Below are positions 19,765 through 30,916 of a stretch of DNA of 64,000 nt, in pieces. The stretch is from Nocardioidaceae bacterium SCSIO 66511. Lineage in GTDB: Bacteria; Actinomycetota; Actinomycetes; Propionibacteriales; Nocardioidaceae. Every line of letters starts with the position of its first letter. The stretch's first letter is position 1. The notes beneath the pieces were generated by a model. That model searched no databases and had not been told where the DNA came from. It worked only from the letters and a program-made list of their open reading frames with translations. Location of the stretch: contig CP095846.1 in assembly GCA_023100825.1 (NCBI GenBank), forward strand, positions 4,216,001-4,280,000. Reading direction: 5' to 3'. Both the position numbers and the translations under genes were made by a program.

Positions 19765-21225
19765 TCAGCGTGTGCACGCGCACGCGGTGAGCGCGGCCGC
19801 AATGTCGTCGAGCCCGGCACGGGCCTCCAGGACGTTCTTGTCCTTGACCTTGTTGGCGATCGCCACGAACACCAGCGGAGCGCCCTGTTTGTCGGTGGTG
19901 ATGCCGGCGTACGCGTGGATGCCAGTGAGCGTTCCCGTCTTGGCCCGGGCAACGCCAAGACCCGCGGTAGACGATCCGGAGGTGAACCGGTCGGCGAGAC
20001 TACCGCTGAAGCCGGCAACCGGCAGCCCGGACGTCAGGACGTGCACATCGGGGTCGCGGGACGTGGCCGCGATCTTCAGCACCGAGAGCTCCGCACGTAA
20101 AGTCACCTGATTCGAGCGCGACAGCCCGCTGCCGTCGTAGACCCGGATGCCGTCCCATGGAACGCCGAGCGAGGTGAGCACCGACTTCATCGCCGCGACG
20201 CCGCCGTTGAAGCTCGCCTGCTCGCCCTCTCCGATCGCAAGCTGGCGCAGAACCACCTCAGCCGCATCGTTGTCGCTGACGGTGAGCAGATGCTCGACGA
20301 TCTGCTCGAGCGGGGGGCTGCTCACGCTGGCGATCTCGTCGGCACCGTCAGGCGCCCGGGAGGAACCGACACTGCCCTTCACCGTCACGCCGCGCTTCTC
20401 CAACTGCTCCGCGAACGTCTCACCGGCGACGCGCGCGGGTTCGGTCGTACGCTCGCCCGTTGCATCGTTGGTGATGCCTTCGTCGACCCAGAGCGCGCTC
20501 ACCGTGGTGTTCACGTTCGTCGTGATGTAGCTGTCTTCCCAACGAGGGTTGACGCCTGGACCCTTGAAGAGGGTGTCGTCGTACTGGAGCGACACCCGCT
20601 TCACGCCGCTCTGACGAAGCTGCTGGGCAGTACGGTCGGCGAGATCGGCGAGCGTCGCCGGGCGCGGGTACTCATCGGAGTCCGCGGGCGCCTTCGTTGC
20701 CAGCAAGGGGTCTCCGCCCCCGACAAGGGTCAGCTTGGCGACTTTGCCCCCGCCGGCCTGGACGACCCGGGTATCGAATCGCGTGTCGGCGCCGAGTGAC
20801 TTCAACGCGGCGAGGCTGGTGAAGTTCTTCAACGTCGACGCCGGTACGTACGTGCCCGAACCAACGGTCACGGCCTTACCGCGGTTGAGCGGTGCGACCG
20901 CGATTCCCGTGTGCTTGCCGAACTTTCGGTCCTTCAGCACGGCGCGTACCGCTTGCTCAACGGCCTGGCGATCGAGCGGCGCCGGCCGCGCGGCGTCGAG
21001 CACGGACTGCGGGGTACGCGCCGGCGGGAAATCGAGCTCCTCGGGCGGCTCGACATCGAGCGCCGAGTCCGTGTCGGAGTCATCGAGCCAGCGGTCGAAC
21101 CCGCCGAGCGCATACGCCGTGATCCCGCCGCCCGCGACGAGTACGACGAGCACGATCAGCACGACCAGCGGGCGGATGCGGCCCACGTCACATGCGATCC
21201 CCCTGCGTAGCCCGTAGCGTGTCAT
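19765..21225 (-). CDS. dacB: D-alanyl-D-alanine carboxypeptidase/endopeptidase (PBP4, DacB type)
   Basis: This 486-residue exported serine peptidase trims or cleaves peptidoglycan cross-links. After a basic N-terminus there is one hydrophobic segment (about 20-41, signal/anchor) and an acidic linker. The penicillin-binding motifs of the peptidase S13 family are in order: SxxK as STLKNF (about 129-134), SDN as SDNDAAEV (about 316) and KTG as AKTGTLTG (about 427). The start is ATG 21225; GTG 21186, after AGGGGG, is an alternative. It is transcribed away from the divergent ppa gene and leads the dacB-metallopeptidase-tilS series. Confidence 0.93.
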   Translation of the reverse strand: MTRYGLRRGIACDVGRIRPLVVLIVLVVLVAGGGITAYALGGFDRWLDDSDTDSALDVEPPEELDFPPARTPQSVLDAARPAPLDRQAVEQAVRAVLKDRKFGKHTGIAVAPLNRGKAVTVGSGTYVPASTLKNFTSLAALKSLGADTRFDTRVVQAGGGKVAKLTLVGGGDPLLATKAPADSDEYPRPATLADLADRTAQQLRQSGVKRVSLQYDDTLFKGPGVNPRWEDSYITTNVNTTVSALWVDEGITNDATGERTTEPARVAGETFAEQLEKRGVTVKGSVGSSRAPDGADEIASVSSPPLEQIVEHLLTVSDNDAAEVVLRQLAIGEGEQASFNGGVAAMKSVLTSLGVPWDGIRVYDGSGLSRSNQVTLRAELSVLKIAATSRDPDVHVLTSGLPVAGFSGSLADRFTSGSSTAGLGVARAKTGTLTGIHAYAGITTDKQGAPLVFVAIANKVKDKNVLEARAGLDDIAAALTACACTR

Positions 21226-21288
21226 GTGCGCGACAATATCCGCAGCCACCCAAAGCGCTGTCGCGCGTGCAGTTGATCCGGAGGAACC

Positions 21289-21780
21289 GTGCAATTCGAC
21301 GTCACTGTGGAGATCCCGAAAGGGAACCGCAACAAGTACGAAGTCGACCACACGACGCACCAGATCCGGCTCGACCGCACGCTGTTCACGGCCACGCAGT
21401 ACCCGGCCGACTATGGCTACATCCAGGAGACCCTCGGTCTCGACGGTGACCCGCTCGACGCCCTGGTCCTGCTGTCCGAGCCGACCTTCCCGGGTTGCGT
21501 CATCGGCTGCCGAACGATCGGGATGTTCCGAATGACCGACGAAGCCGGCGGCGACGACAAGGTGCTGTGCGTGCCGGCAGCCGATCCGCGTCAGGAGCAT
21601 CTGCGCGATATCCATCACGTGCCGGAGTTCGACCGCCTCGAGATCCAGCACTTCTTCGAGGTCTACAAGGACCTCGAGCCGGGCAAATCCGTCGAAGGCG
21701 CCACCTGGGTGGGGCGCACCGAGGCCGAGGCCGAGATCGAGTCGAGCCGCAAGCGCTTCGAGGACAACGGCGGCTACTGA
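21289..21780 (+). CDS. ppa: Inorganic pyrophosphatase (family I)
   Basis: This 163-residue soluble enzyme hydrolyses pyrophosphate and drives biosynthetic reactions forward. The start is GTG 21289, with GGAGG 5 nt upstream. The family signature [11 protein letters not shown] (metal-binding aspartates) is at about 52-62, with the N-terminal [14 protein letters not shown] and YPADYGYI blocks and the C-terminal [17 protein letters not shown] block all intact. It is divergent from dacB and its last 7 nt overlap the convergent gluQ gene. Confidence 0.97.
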   Translation: MQFDVTVEIPKGNRNKYEVDHTTHQIRLDRTLFTATQYPADYGYIQETLGLDGDPLDALVLLSEPTFPGCVIGCRTIGMFRMTDEAGGDDKVLCVPAADPRQEHLRDIHHVPEFDRLEIQHFFEVYKDLEPGKSVEGATWVGRTEAEAEIESSRKRFEDNGGY

Positions 21781-22667
21781 GAGATCACCCAGGGTTCGGT
21801 CGGCAGCCGTGCCGGGTCGAACCCTTCGAGCAATTCGTCGGGCCGACGTCCCTCGAGTCGCAACGACGCAGCGATACGCGCGAACACGTCCCGCGGCTTG
21901 ACGCCCGCTGACTCGAGGTCGGCAAGCGTCACGCTGCCGTCGCGTTTTGCCAGTCGCCGACCCTCGGCGTTCACCGCGAGGGGAACGTGCGCGTACGAGG
22001 GTTCGGACACTCCCAACAATGATGCGAGGTACGCCTGCCGGGGAGCCGAGCTGAGCAGGTCATCGGCGCGTACCACCTGGTCGATCCCCTGCTCGGCATC
22101 GTCGACCACGACCGCGAGGTTGTACGCCGGCACTCCGTCGTTACGCACAAGCACGAGGTCATCGACCACTCCGACGTACCGCCCCTGCAGCACGTCGTGC
22201 ACGGTGAACTCATCCACCTCGCTGCGCAGCCTGATGGCCGCGGGTCGCTCCGCTCGGCGACGAGACCTCTGGGCTGCACCGAGGTCCCGGCAGGTTCCCG
22301 GGTACGCCCCCGGCGGAGCATGCGGAGCTGATGCGGCCTCGCGGATCTCGCGGCGCGTACAGAAGCATTCGTACGTACGCTCGTCTGCGCGGAGCCGGCG
22401 TACTGCTTGCACGTACAACTCTGTCCGCTCGGACTGGCGTACGACCTCGCCGTCCCAGTCGAGCCCGATCGCCTCGAGGTCGGCGAGCTGACGCTCCGCC
22501 GCGCCGGGGCGTACGCGGTCGAGATCCTCCACTCGCAGTACGAAGCGCCGGCTCGTCGAACGCGCGAACAACCAAGCGAGCAACGCAGTCCGCAGGCTGC
22601 CCAAGTGCAGGTCTCCCGACGGGCTCGGCGCGAACCGACCCGCTGGTGCGTACGCGTCGACGGTCAT
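21774..22667 (-). CDS. gluQ: Glutamyl-Q tRNA(Asp) synthetase
   Basis: This 297-residue protein is a shortened class I glutamyl-tRNA synthetase homologue without the anticodon-binding domain. It activates Glu and attaches it to queuosine in tRNA-Asp. The HIGH-like motif is [18 protein letters not shown] (about 14-31), the zinc region has CFCTRRE with a later GTC, and the KMSKS-like loop reads RRLAKRDG. The [26 protein letters not shown] stretch is also typical. It overlaps the 3' end of ppa on the other strand by 7 nt. Confidence 0.92.
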   Translation of the reverse strand: MTVDAYAPAGRFAPSPSGDLHLGSLRTALLAWLFARSTSRRFVLRVEDLDRVRPGAAERQLADLEAIGLDWDGEVVRQSERTELYVQAVRRLRADERTYECFCTRREIREAASAPHAPPGAYPGTCRDLGAAQRSRRRAERPAAIRLRSEVDEFTVHDVLQGRYVGVVDDLVLVRNDGVPAYNLAVVVDDAEQGIDQVVRADDLLSSAPRQAYLASLLGVSEPSYAHVPLAVNAEGRRLAKRDGSVTLADLESAGVKPRDVFARIAASLRLEGRRPDELLEGFDPARLPTEPWVISQ

Positions 22668-22698
22668 CGTGCTCAGCGTACGAGCGCGGAGCGACCGA

Positions 22699-24225
22699 TC
22701 AGACGCGGCCGGCCAGATCGGGCAGGATCCAGTAGTACATCGAAACGATCTCGACGCTCTTGCCGGGCCGCGGCGCCTGGATCATCATGCCGTTTCCGAG
22801 ATACATCGCGACGTGGTAGATCGAGCTCGAGCTGCCGTTGCTCCAGAACAGCAGGTCACCGCGCCGGATCGAGCTCATCGAGACCGGGGTTGTCGACTGG
22901 TATTGCGCAACGCTCCAATGCGGCAATGACTTGCCCGCGGCTGCCCAGGCCATCATGGTCAGTCCGGAGCAGTCCCACGAGCTCGGCCCCGCCGCACCGT
23001 AGACGTACGGCTCGCCGAGCTGCGCCTTGGCGAACGAGATCGCGCGGTTCACACCGGTCGCCGGCGTGGTGTTGCCGTTGTTGTCACCGCCGCCGTTGTT
23101 TCCGTTGTCACCGCCGCCGTTGTTGTTGCTGCCGCCGTTGTTTCCGTTGTCACCGCCGCCGTTGTTGTTGCCATCGTGATCCGGCTCGTCGGTGCTGTCA
23201 TCCGGGCCGTTGTCGCCCTCGGTGTTCCCGTCGGTTTCGGGCTCATCCGAGCCGGTGTCCGTGTCCCCGGTGTTCGTGTCGCCGGAGTCCGGCGCATTGT
23301 CACCGCTGTCGTCGCCTTCGGTCGAGTCGTCACCGCCGTCGGTCGAGTCGTCGGAGCCGTCGTCGGGCGGGTTGGTGTTGTCGTCGGGAGGTTCCTCCGA
23401 CGTGTCCTGCTGCTCCTGCTCCTGCTGCGCCTCGTCGATCGCATCCTGCTGCGCCTGCTCGCGCAGATCGCGCTGCCGCTGGCGGACGAGTGACTTCGAT
23501 ACGCCCTGCGCCTTCGCAAGCTCCGAGATCAGCTCACCGCGTTTGGCTCGTAGGCCGGCCGCCGCGTCCTCTGCCGTCGCGACGGCGGCGTCGGCTTCCG
23601 CCTTTGCAGCGCGCGCCTCGTCCGCGAGACTCTCTCGCCGGTCGACGGCGCGCGCCGAACGCTTGGCGAGCAGCTCGTACACCTGCTTGCGCGCGTCGTA
23701 CTTCTGCAGGTCGGCCGACAACGCGTCATCGATGCTCCGGTTGCCGCTGACCTGGTTGAGCAGGTCTTGCGGGCCGTTCTGCTCGAGCAGCGCCGACAGG
23801 TTCTCCAAGTCGGAGTTGCGGCTCGCATTCGCGGCGAGCGCCGTCGACATCCTGGCAATGGTGCGGTCGAGCTGTCGCTTCGCCGCCGCGGCGGCATCGA
23901 CTCTCTTGCGCTCCTGTCGGCGGGCCTGGTGCAGCTTGTAGATCGCGCCGTTGTAGGCCTCTGCCATCCGCCCGGCTTCGACGCCGAGGTCGATGACGTT
24001 CTGCTCGGCCGTGGCGAGCTCGGCCTTGATGGCTCCGACGTCACGCGCTGCCTGGGCGGCCTCGTCCTTGGCCGCCTCCACCTCCGCGCGGGTGGGAGTG
24101 TCCTCGTCGGCGCTCGCCGTCGTAAGAGAGGCCGCGCACAACGCACAGGTGGTGACGGCGGCCAGGGCAAGGCGGGTACGTCGGGTGCGCACGCTGGCGC
24201 GTCGCGATGAGCTCGATGGACGCAC
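22699..24225 (-). CDS. Secreted NlpC/P60 peptidoglycan endopeptidase with coiled coil and Asn/Gly/Asp-rich linker
   Basis: The 508-residue protein starts at GTG 24225, with AAAGGGA 6 nt upstream. It has a signal peptide (about 1-42, ending ASA), then long Ala/Arg/Glu/Gln-rich coiled coils (about 45-270), as in RipA- and CwlO-type hydrolases. An acidic then Asn/Gly-rich repeat linker follows (about 275-385). The C-terminal NlpC/P60 domain (about 390-508) has catalytic Cys in SSWDCSGLTMMAW and His in IYHVAMYLGNG. Such enzymes cleave D-Glu-DAP bonds in wall peptides and are held inactive by the coiled coil or by partners. The gene stands alone, with a structured 5' region. Confidence 0.93.
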   Translation of the reverse strand: MRPSSSSRRASVRTRRTRLALAAVTTCALCAASLTTASADEDTPTRAEVEAAKDEAAQAARDVGAIKAELATAEQNVIDLGVEAGRMAEAYNGAIYKLHQARRQERKRVDAAAAAKRQLDRTIARMSTALAANASRNSDLENLSALLEQNGPQDLLNQVSGNRSIDDALSADLQKYDARKQVYELLAKRSARAVDRRESLADEARAAKAEADAAVATAEDAAAGLRAKRGELISELAKAQGVSKSLVRQRQRDLREQAQQDAIDEAQQEQEQQDTSEEPPDDNTNPPDDGSDDSTDGGDDSTEGDDSGDNAPDSGDTNTGDTDTGSDEPETDGNTEGDNGPDDSTDEPDHDGNNNGGGDNGNNGGSNNNGGGDNGNNGGGDNNGNTTPATGVNRAISFAKAQLGEPYVYGAAGPSSWDCSGLTMMAWAAAGKSLPHWSVAQYQSTTPVSMSSIRRGDLLFWSNGSSSSIYHVAMYLGNGMMIQAPRPGKSVEIVSMYYWILPDLAGRV

Positions 24226-24248
24226 GATGCATCCCTTTCGGTAGAGGA

Positions 24249-24272
24249 CCGAGCCCCTTCCCCAGGGCTCGG
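24249..24272 (-). promoter_or_regulatory. 5' UTR hairpin upstream of the NlpC/P60 gene
   Basis: A perfect 8-bp inverted repeat (CCGAGCCC and GGGCTCGG, 8-nt loop) lies just upstream of the ribosome site of the gene starting at 24225. In the mRNA it would be a stable hairpin. It lacks a U-tract, so it is unlikely to be a simple terminator. I compared the region with the c-di-AMP (ydaO) riboswitch seen upstream of many wall hydrolases and did not find its conserved blocks. Confidence 0.4.
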
Positions 24273-24344
24273 GCACACGCCTCACGTACGACCCGGGATC
24301 ACCGAGACCGACCGCGAAGGTTCGTACCGATAGGCAACTTAGTC

Positions 24345-24425
24345 CCCATTCGCCACAATGGGAACACTTCTCACTCAAATAACTTGAATCACACGGCGTG
24401 TCGGCTTGTGAATTACAGCGCTGTA
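24345..24425. promoter_or_regulatory. Inverted repeats in the NlpC/P60 upstream region
   Basis: Two symmetric sites lie in the probable promoter region. CCCATT-6 nt-AATGGG is at 24345-24362 and the 12-bp palindrome TACAGCGCTGTA is at 24414-24425. Both could be operators for a dimeric regulator. No regulator can be named. The local A+T content is higher than its surroundings, as expected for a promoter. Confidence 0.3.
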
Positions 24426-24471
24426 GTTTTAATCTTCTCCGCTTTGCAGACTCCCGCATCTGCCAGTTCGA

Positions 24472-24845
24472 CTACCGTCTGCCCCGATTCCTCGTCGCTG
24501 TCGGTCTCCCGCTTCCTTCAGTTCGGGAAAGACGCGGCGACGCGCGGAGGCGGCTCTTCGGTTCGGTTGCTCGGCGTCTTTCCCGCCACTTTAGGCTGGC
24601 CGCGAGGTAACGTTGGTTGCTTCCCAAGGACGATGGTCACTGTCCACGGGAAGTCTCCCTCGGGACAGCGCGGTTTGCCTTGGTACCAAGGCAAACCGCA
24701 CGACGATCCGCGCGCGCCCGTACGAGTTGGCGCACTCCTGCCACGTCAGCCACGTACGTACCAACGGGCACGGCAACCGACCGCTTTGCACGGCGTCCCT
24801 GCCGTGCAAAGCGGCCCTTCACCATGTCTACTTGGTAAACGACGC
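24472..24845. repeat. Intergenic structured repeat, copy B (module X, insert, module Y)
   Basis: Copy B occupies most of the 655-bp gap between the NlpC/P60 gene and the LLM gene. X (about 24472-24625) carries the shared 16-mer at 24529-24544. A B-specific insert follows with a 30-bp perfect palindrome (24670-24699). Y (about 24748-24845) holds a perfect 14-bp stem with a 6-nt loop (24781-24814) and a weaker second hairpin (24817-24838). The closing inverted X is missing where the LLM gene ends. Short translated frames similar in sequence among the three copies are by-products of the repeat. Confidence 0.8.
24670..24699. repeat. 30-bp perfect palindrome inside repeat copy B
   Basis: Positions 24670-24684 (GCGGTTTGCCTTGGT) are exactly mirrored as reverse complement by 24685-24699. 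It occurs only in copy B, between modules X and Y. It may be a protein-binding site or a hairpin in RNA. It is not explained by any coding sequence. Confidence 0.75.
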
Positions 24846-24880
24846 ACCTACCGGACCAGGAAAGTCCGACAGCGCCAGGC

Positions 24881-25654
24881 TCAAGCGGTCGCGAGGGCAC
24901 ACCCCTGCGCATCCGCCGCGCTGAAGATTCCCCGCCGACGCAACAGCGGCATCACACCCGCCGCAAACCGGCGTACCTCTCCCACCTGCGGGTTACTCGA
25001 AACGATGAACTCGTCGATGCCCAGGTCGTGATACTCCGCGATACATTCGGCAACTTCCTCGTCGGAGCCAACCAGGTCGGGTAGCCGGATGCCGAAGCGC
25101 AGAGTTCGCCCGCGGGTACGCGCCAACCCACGCATCCACTCGACCCTCTGCGCGACAGCTTCGACCGTCTCACCCCGCGCGAGGTAGACGTCGGCGTGGC
25201 GCGCCGCGACTTCCCCCGACTCCGCGGACGAGCCGCCGAAGTAGATCTCGGGCATCGAGTACGGCATGTCGTCCCATGCAGCACGCATTGCGTGCAGAAA
25301 CTCATCGCAACGGCGCTCGTCGGTGGACGCGCCGTCAGCCGCGACGTTGAGCAACAACCGCTTGCCCGACATCCACTGGAACGCGCTCGCCAGCTGAGCG
25401 GCGAGCCTCGGGCTCAGCACGCCGGGGCGGACAGCAACAAGGAACTTCAACCGCTCGGTCTCGCGGGCAAGCGCGGCCGTCGCGATGAGCGCATCTTCGG
25501 ATGACGCCTCGGTCGACGTCAGAACGGAGGTGAAACCGAGGTCATCGGTCGTGCGGGCGATCTGTGCGAGGTAGTCGAACGTTGACGGGCGGGACTGCTC
25601 GATCCGGCTCGCCGGAAGGTACCAATGAAACTTGATCGACATAGCCGTCATCAT
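24881..25654 (-). CDS. Shortened LLM-class (SsuD-like) flavin monooxygenase homologue
   Basis: The 257-residue protein begins FHWYLPASR like alkanesulfonate monooxygenases. It keeps RLKFLVAVRPGVLSPRLAAQ, PEIYFGGSSAESGEVAARHADVYLARGE, RTLRFGIRLP and the C-terminal EYHDLGIDEFIVSS block with PLLRRRG. Family members are about 340-380 residues. Here the loop after LLLNV, the segment before PEIYFGGSS and the long insert after FGIRL are all reduced in frame. It may be a compact FMN- or F420-dependent oxidoreductase or a decaying one without activity; there is no stop or frameshift. Several starts (Met1, Met2, Met5) are possible. It abuts repeat copy B. Confidence 0.75.
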   Translation of the reverse strand: MMTAMSIKFHWYLPASRIEQSRPSTFDYLAQIARTTDDLGFTSVLTSTEASSEDALIATAALARETERLKFLVAVRPGVLSPRLAAQLASAFQWMSGKRLLLNVAADGASTDERRCDEFLHAMRAAWDDMPYSMPEIYFGGSSAESGEVAARHADVYLARGETVEAVAQRVEWMRGLARTRGRTLRFGIRLPDLVGSDEEVAECIAEYHDLGIDEFIVSSNPQVGEVRRFAAGVMPLLRRRGIFSAADAQGCALATA

Positions 25655-25728
25655 GTCGCGGAGCGGAGCATTAAATCAAGCGACTCACTCATATTTTCGG
25701 TGTCGTGAATCTCAGGGGTTGAGGTACG

Positions 25729-26714
25729 TCAGGAGTCGAAGGCGTCGAGAATGCGCCGCGCGGCAAGCGCTGCCGTGAGGTCACCGTCGCGTACCTGCTG
25801 CTCGGTCTTGTCCCGAATCGCCCGTACGTCTGCGTCGCGCTCGAGTCGTCCGAGGATCTGGTCGTGCACCATCGACCAGGTCCAGTCGACCGCCTGGCGA
25901 CGGCGTTTCGCGTCGAACTCACCCGCCTCGGTGAGTACGCGCCGATGCTTGCCGACGGCCTCCCAGAACGCGTCCAGCCCCGTGTCTTCGAGTGCGCTCG
26001 TCGTGAGCACCGGTGGCCGCCACAACGACTCCGGGGGATGGATGAGCCGCATCGCACCGGCGAGCTCGCGGGCCGCCTTCTCCGCATCGCGTACGTGCGG
26101 ACCGTCGGCCTTGTTGACCGCGAGTACGTCGGCCAGTTCGAGCACACCGCGTTTGATCCCCTGCAACTGGTCGCCGGTACGAGCCAGGGTCAGGAAGCAG
26201 AAGCAGTCGACCATGTTGGCGACCGTCACCTCCGACTGCCCGACGCCGACCGTCTCGACCAGGATCACGTCGAACCCGGCAGCCTCCAGCAACACGATCG
26301 TCTCCCGGGTCGCCTTGGCGACACCACCGAGCGTTCCGGAGGTCGGCGACGGACGGATGTACGCGTCCGAACTCGTGGCAAGACGCTCCATGCGCGTCTT
26401 GTCGCCGAGAATCGAGCCACCCGTACGCGTCGAGGACGGGTCGACCGCAAGTACGGCGACGCGATGGCCTCGCTCGATCAGGTACGTACCCATCGCATCG
26501 ATGAAAGTCGACTTGCCGACACCGGGTACGCCGGTGATGCCGATGCGATGGCTTCCGCCGGCGTCGTCGAGGAGTCGCAGCAGCAACTGCTGCGCCGACT
26601 CGTGGTCGTCGGCACGGGTCGACTCGACCAGGGTGATCGCGCGTGCCAGGTCCGCTCGCGAGTCGTTACGTACGGCGTCGGCCAGCGCGTCGACGTCAAC
26701 TCGACGGCGCGCCA

Positions 26715-26715
<1 letters not shown>
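25729..26715 (-). CDS. meaB: Methylmalonyl-CoA mutase-associated GTPase
   Basis: This 328-residue G3E-class GTPase protects and reloads methylmalonyl-CoA mutase with adenosylcobalamin. Walker A is GVPGVGKSTFID (about 61-72), followed by AVDPSSTRTGGSILGDKTRM, the switch region ETVGVGQSEV and the guanine-specificity NKAD. These are all standard for MeaB/ArgK. Its ATG shares a base with the TGA of the mutase large-subunit gene, so the two are translationally coupled. It completes the set mutA-mutB-meaB. Confidence 0.95.
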
Positions 26716-28897
<2,182 letters not shown>

Positions 28898-28898
<1 letters not shown>

Positions 28899-30793
28899 CA
28901 CGCCACCTCCAGCAGGTCGAGCAGCTCGGTCATCACGTGGACGACGTCGATTCCGGGCGCGAGATAGTCGTCCGGCGAGCCGACGGAGCTGATGAACGAG
29001 CGTTCCGAGCCGACGGCATACACCCGCGCGAGATGCCCAGATCGCAGCGCATCAACGGCATCCGACCCGATGCGCTCGTAGCGACCGTCGCCACCGCAGA
29101 GCACCGCGACCTTCAGGCTCGCCTCGCGTACCGCGGCGGTGAGTGTTTCGGCCTCCTCGGTCAGACCCGACTCGACAACATCGATGCCTGCACTCGCGAG
29201 CAGGTTTCTGGCGTACGTCGCGCGCTGGTTGTGCTCGGCTACGGGGCCGAGCGTCGCGAGGAAGACGCTCGGGCGTACGCCGGTTTCGGCGAGGTGGCGA
29301 TCGGATCGGTCGCGCATGGCCTCGAACGGCTCGGCGTACCTCGCCACCGGGAGCAGACCGCCGTCGGGACTCGGCTTCGGCTCGACGCTCGGCTCGCCGA
29401 GGTTGGGAAACTCGTTCACCCCCGTGACGCTCGTCCGCCGGTGTGCGATGTCGTCGGCGCGGGTCGTACGCGTTGCGTCGAGCCGCTCCGCGATGGCGCC
29501 GGAATCGAGCGCGGCGGCAAATCCACCCGCCCGCTCGATCTCCTGGAACACCTGCCACGCCTGGTCGGCGAGCGACTCGGTCAACTGCTCGACGTACCAG
29601 GAACCCCCGGCGGGATCGATCACGGCGCCGACATGCGACTCCTCCAGCAACAGCAGTTGGGTGTTACGTGCTATGCGTGCGGCGAACCGCTCAGAGGCAC
29701 CGGGGGCACCACCGGCGAGGGCGCTGTCGAACGGTTGCACCGTCACGTCATCCGCACCGCCGACACCGGCCGCGAAGCCGGCGAGCGTTGTGCGCAGCAT
29801 GTTCACCCACGGATCGCGCTGCGCCATCATCGCCTGTGACGTGACGGCGTGTTGGGCCGCAGCACCGGCTTCCGGGGCGTCCAGCACCTGAGCGATGCGT
29901 GCCCACGCCTTGCGGAACGCCCGCAGCTTCGCGATCCCGGCGAACTGGTCGTCGGTGACCGCGTGCCGGAACTCCACTGCTTCGAGAGCCTGCTCGGCAG
30001 TGAGCCCGCCATCGACGAGCGCGCGTACGTACGCGACACCCGCCGCGAGGCTGACGCCCAGCTCCTCTGCGTTACTGGCGCCGGCATCGTGGAAGACGGT
30101 GCCGTCGACCACGAGCGTACGAATGGTTTCGGGGCGGTCCGCCACGCGTACGGCGAGCGCGACCGCGTCGTCGATGCCGGCTCCGTCGACCGTCGTGCCG
30201 TTACGGATGTGCAGCCCGAACGGATCGGCGCCGAACCGCAACCGCACCTGGGAGGGTTCATCGATTGCTGTCCCGTCGACCGCAGCGAGCAGCGCATCGG
30301 ATGCCTCTGCGAATGCAGACCCGGCGTCCAGTCGCACCGGCGCGAGGTCGAACAGTACGCCCTTCAAAGCCGCGGCGAGATCGCTCGGCACGACGCCGAC
30401 GACCCCATCACGGTCGACGGCCAGCCAAACCGAGCTGACGCCGTTGTTCAGATCGTCAAGGAGCAGACGGTTCGTTGCCGCCGCATCGCCGCGCTCGCCA
30501 TATCGTGCGCAGACACCCCAGCCGGCCGCATCGGCACTGACTCCTCGGGTGAAGGGCGCGACGCCGGGAAGGGGAGCCTCCGCGAGCTCGTCGCCCGGCG
30601 TGTACAGCGCAGCGACGGTGACCCCGTCGTACGTCTCCGTGTCGAGCAACCGCTCCGGTTCCGGCCCGAGCTCTGCCGGATCGACCTTGCGACCCTTGGC
30701 GAGCACACCGGCAACGGCTCGCCGCCAGCTTTCGTACGCAGCGGGTTGCTGGGGAGCCGACTGGGGGTTCATGGGGCCGATGTTACGGCTCAT
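28898..30793 (-). CDS. mutA: Methylmalonyl-CoA mutase small (non-catalytic) subunit
   Basis: The 631-residue partner of the mutase heterodimer has the same overall layout: a barrel up to about 480 and a C-terminal flavodoxin-like domain. It lacks the cobalt-ligating DxHxxG motif; the equivalent stretch reads [51 protein letters not shown] is clearly mutase family. The start at 30793 is preceded by AGGGTGA, and ATG 30772 (MNPQSAP) is an alternative. It is the first gene of the mutA-mutB-meaB operon, divergent from the lipase gene. Confidence 0.94.
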
Positions 30794-30916
30794 TCACCCT
30801 GCCCGTCTCTGTGAGGTTGTTCGCAACAGCGACCGGCTTCGGCATCCACGATGAACCCGTCCGCGATACGAGATCCGCCCCTGCCAGTTCTGTTACTCGA
30901 CGGTAACCTCGCGCCC

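Noticed and set aside
24226-24420. c-di-AMP (ydaO) riboswitch upstream of the NlpC/P60 gene
   Set aside because: Expected from known wall-hydrolase genes, but the conserved aptamer blocks were not found. Only short hairpins are present.
24207-25031. Open frames in the repeats with similar translations (GKDAATRG...VRLLG)
   Set aside because: The similarity comes from the repeated DNA itself. The frames lack ribosome sites, run in both orientations and are broken in other copies.
24881-25654. LLM gene as a frameshifted pseudogene
   Set aside because: The frame is intact from start to stop and keeps several core motifs. The losses are in-frame contractions, so it is kept as a CDS with a note.
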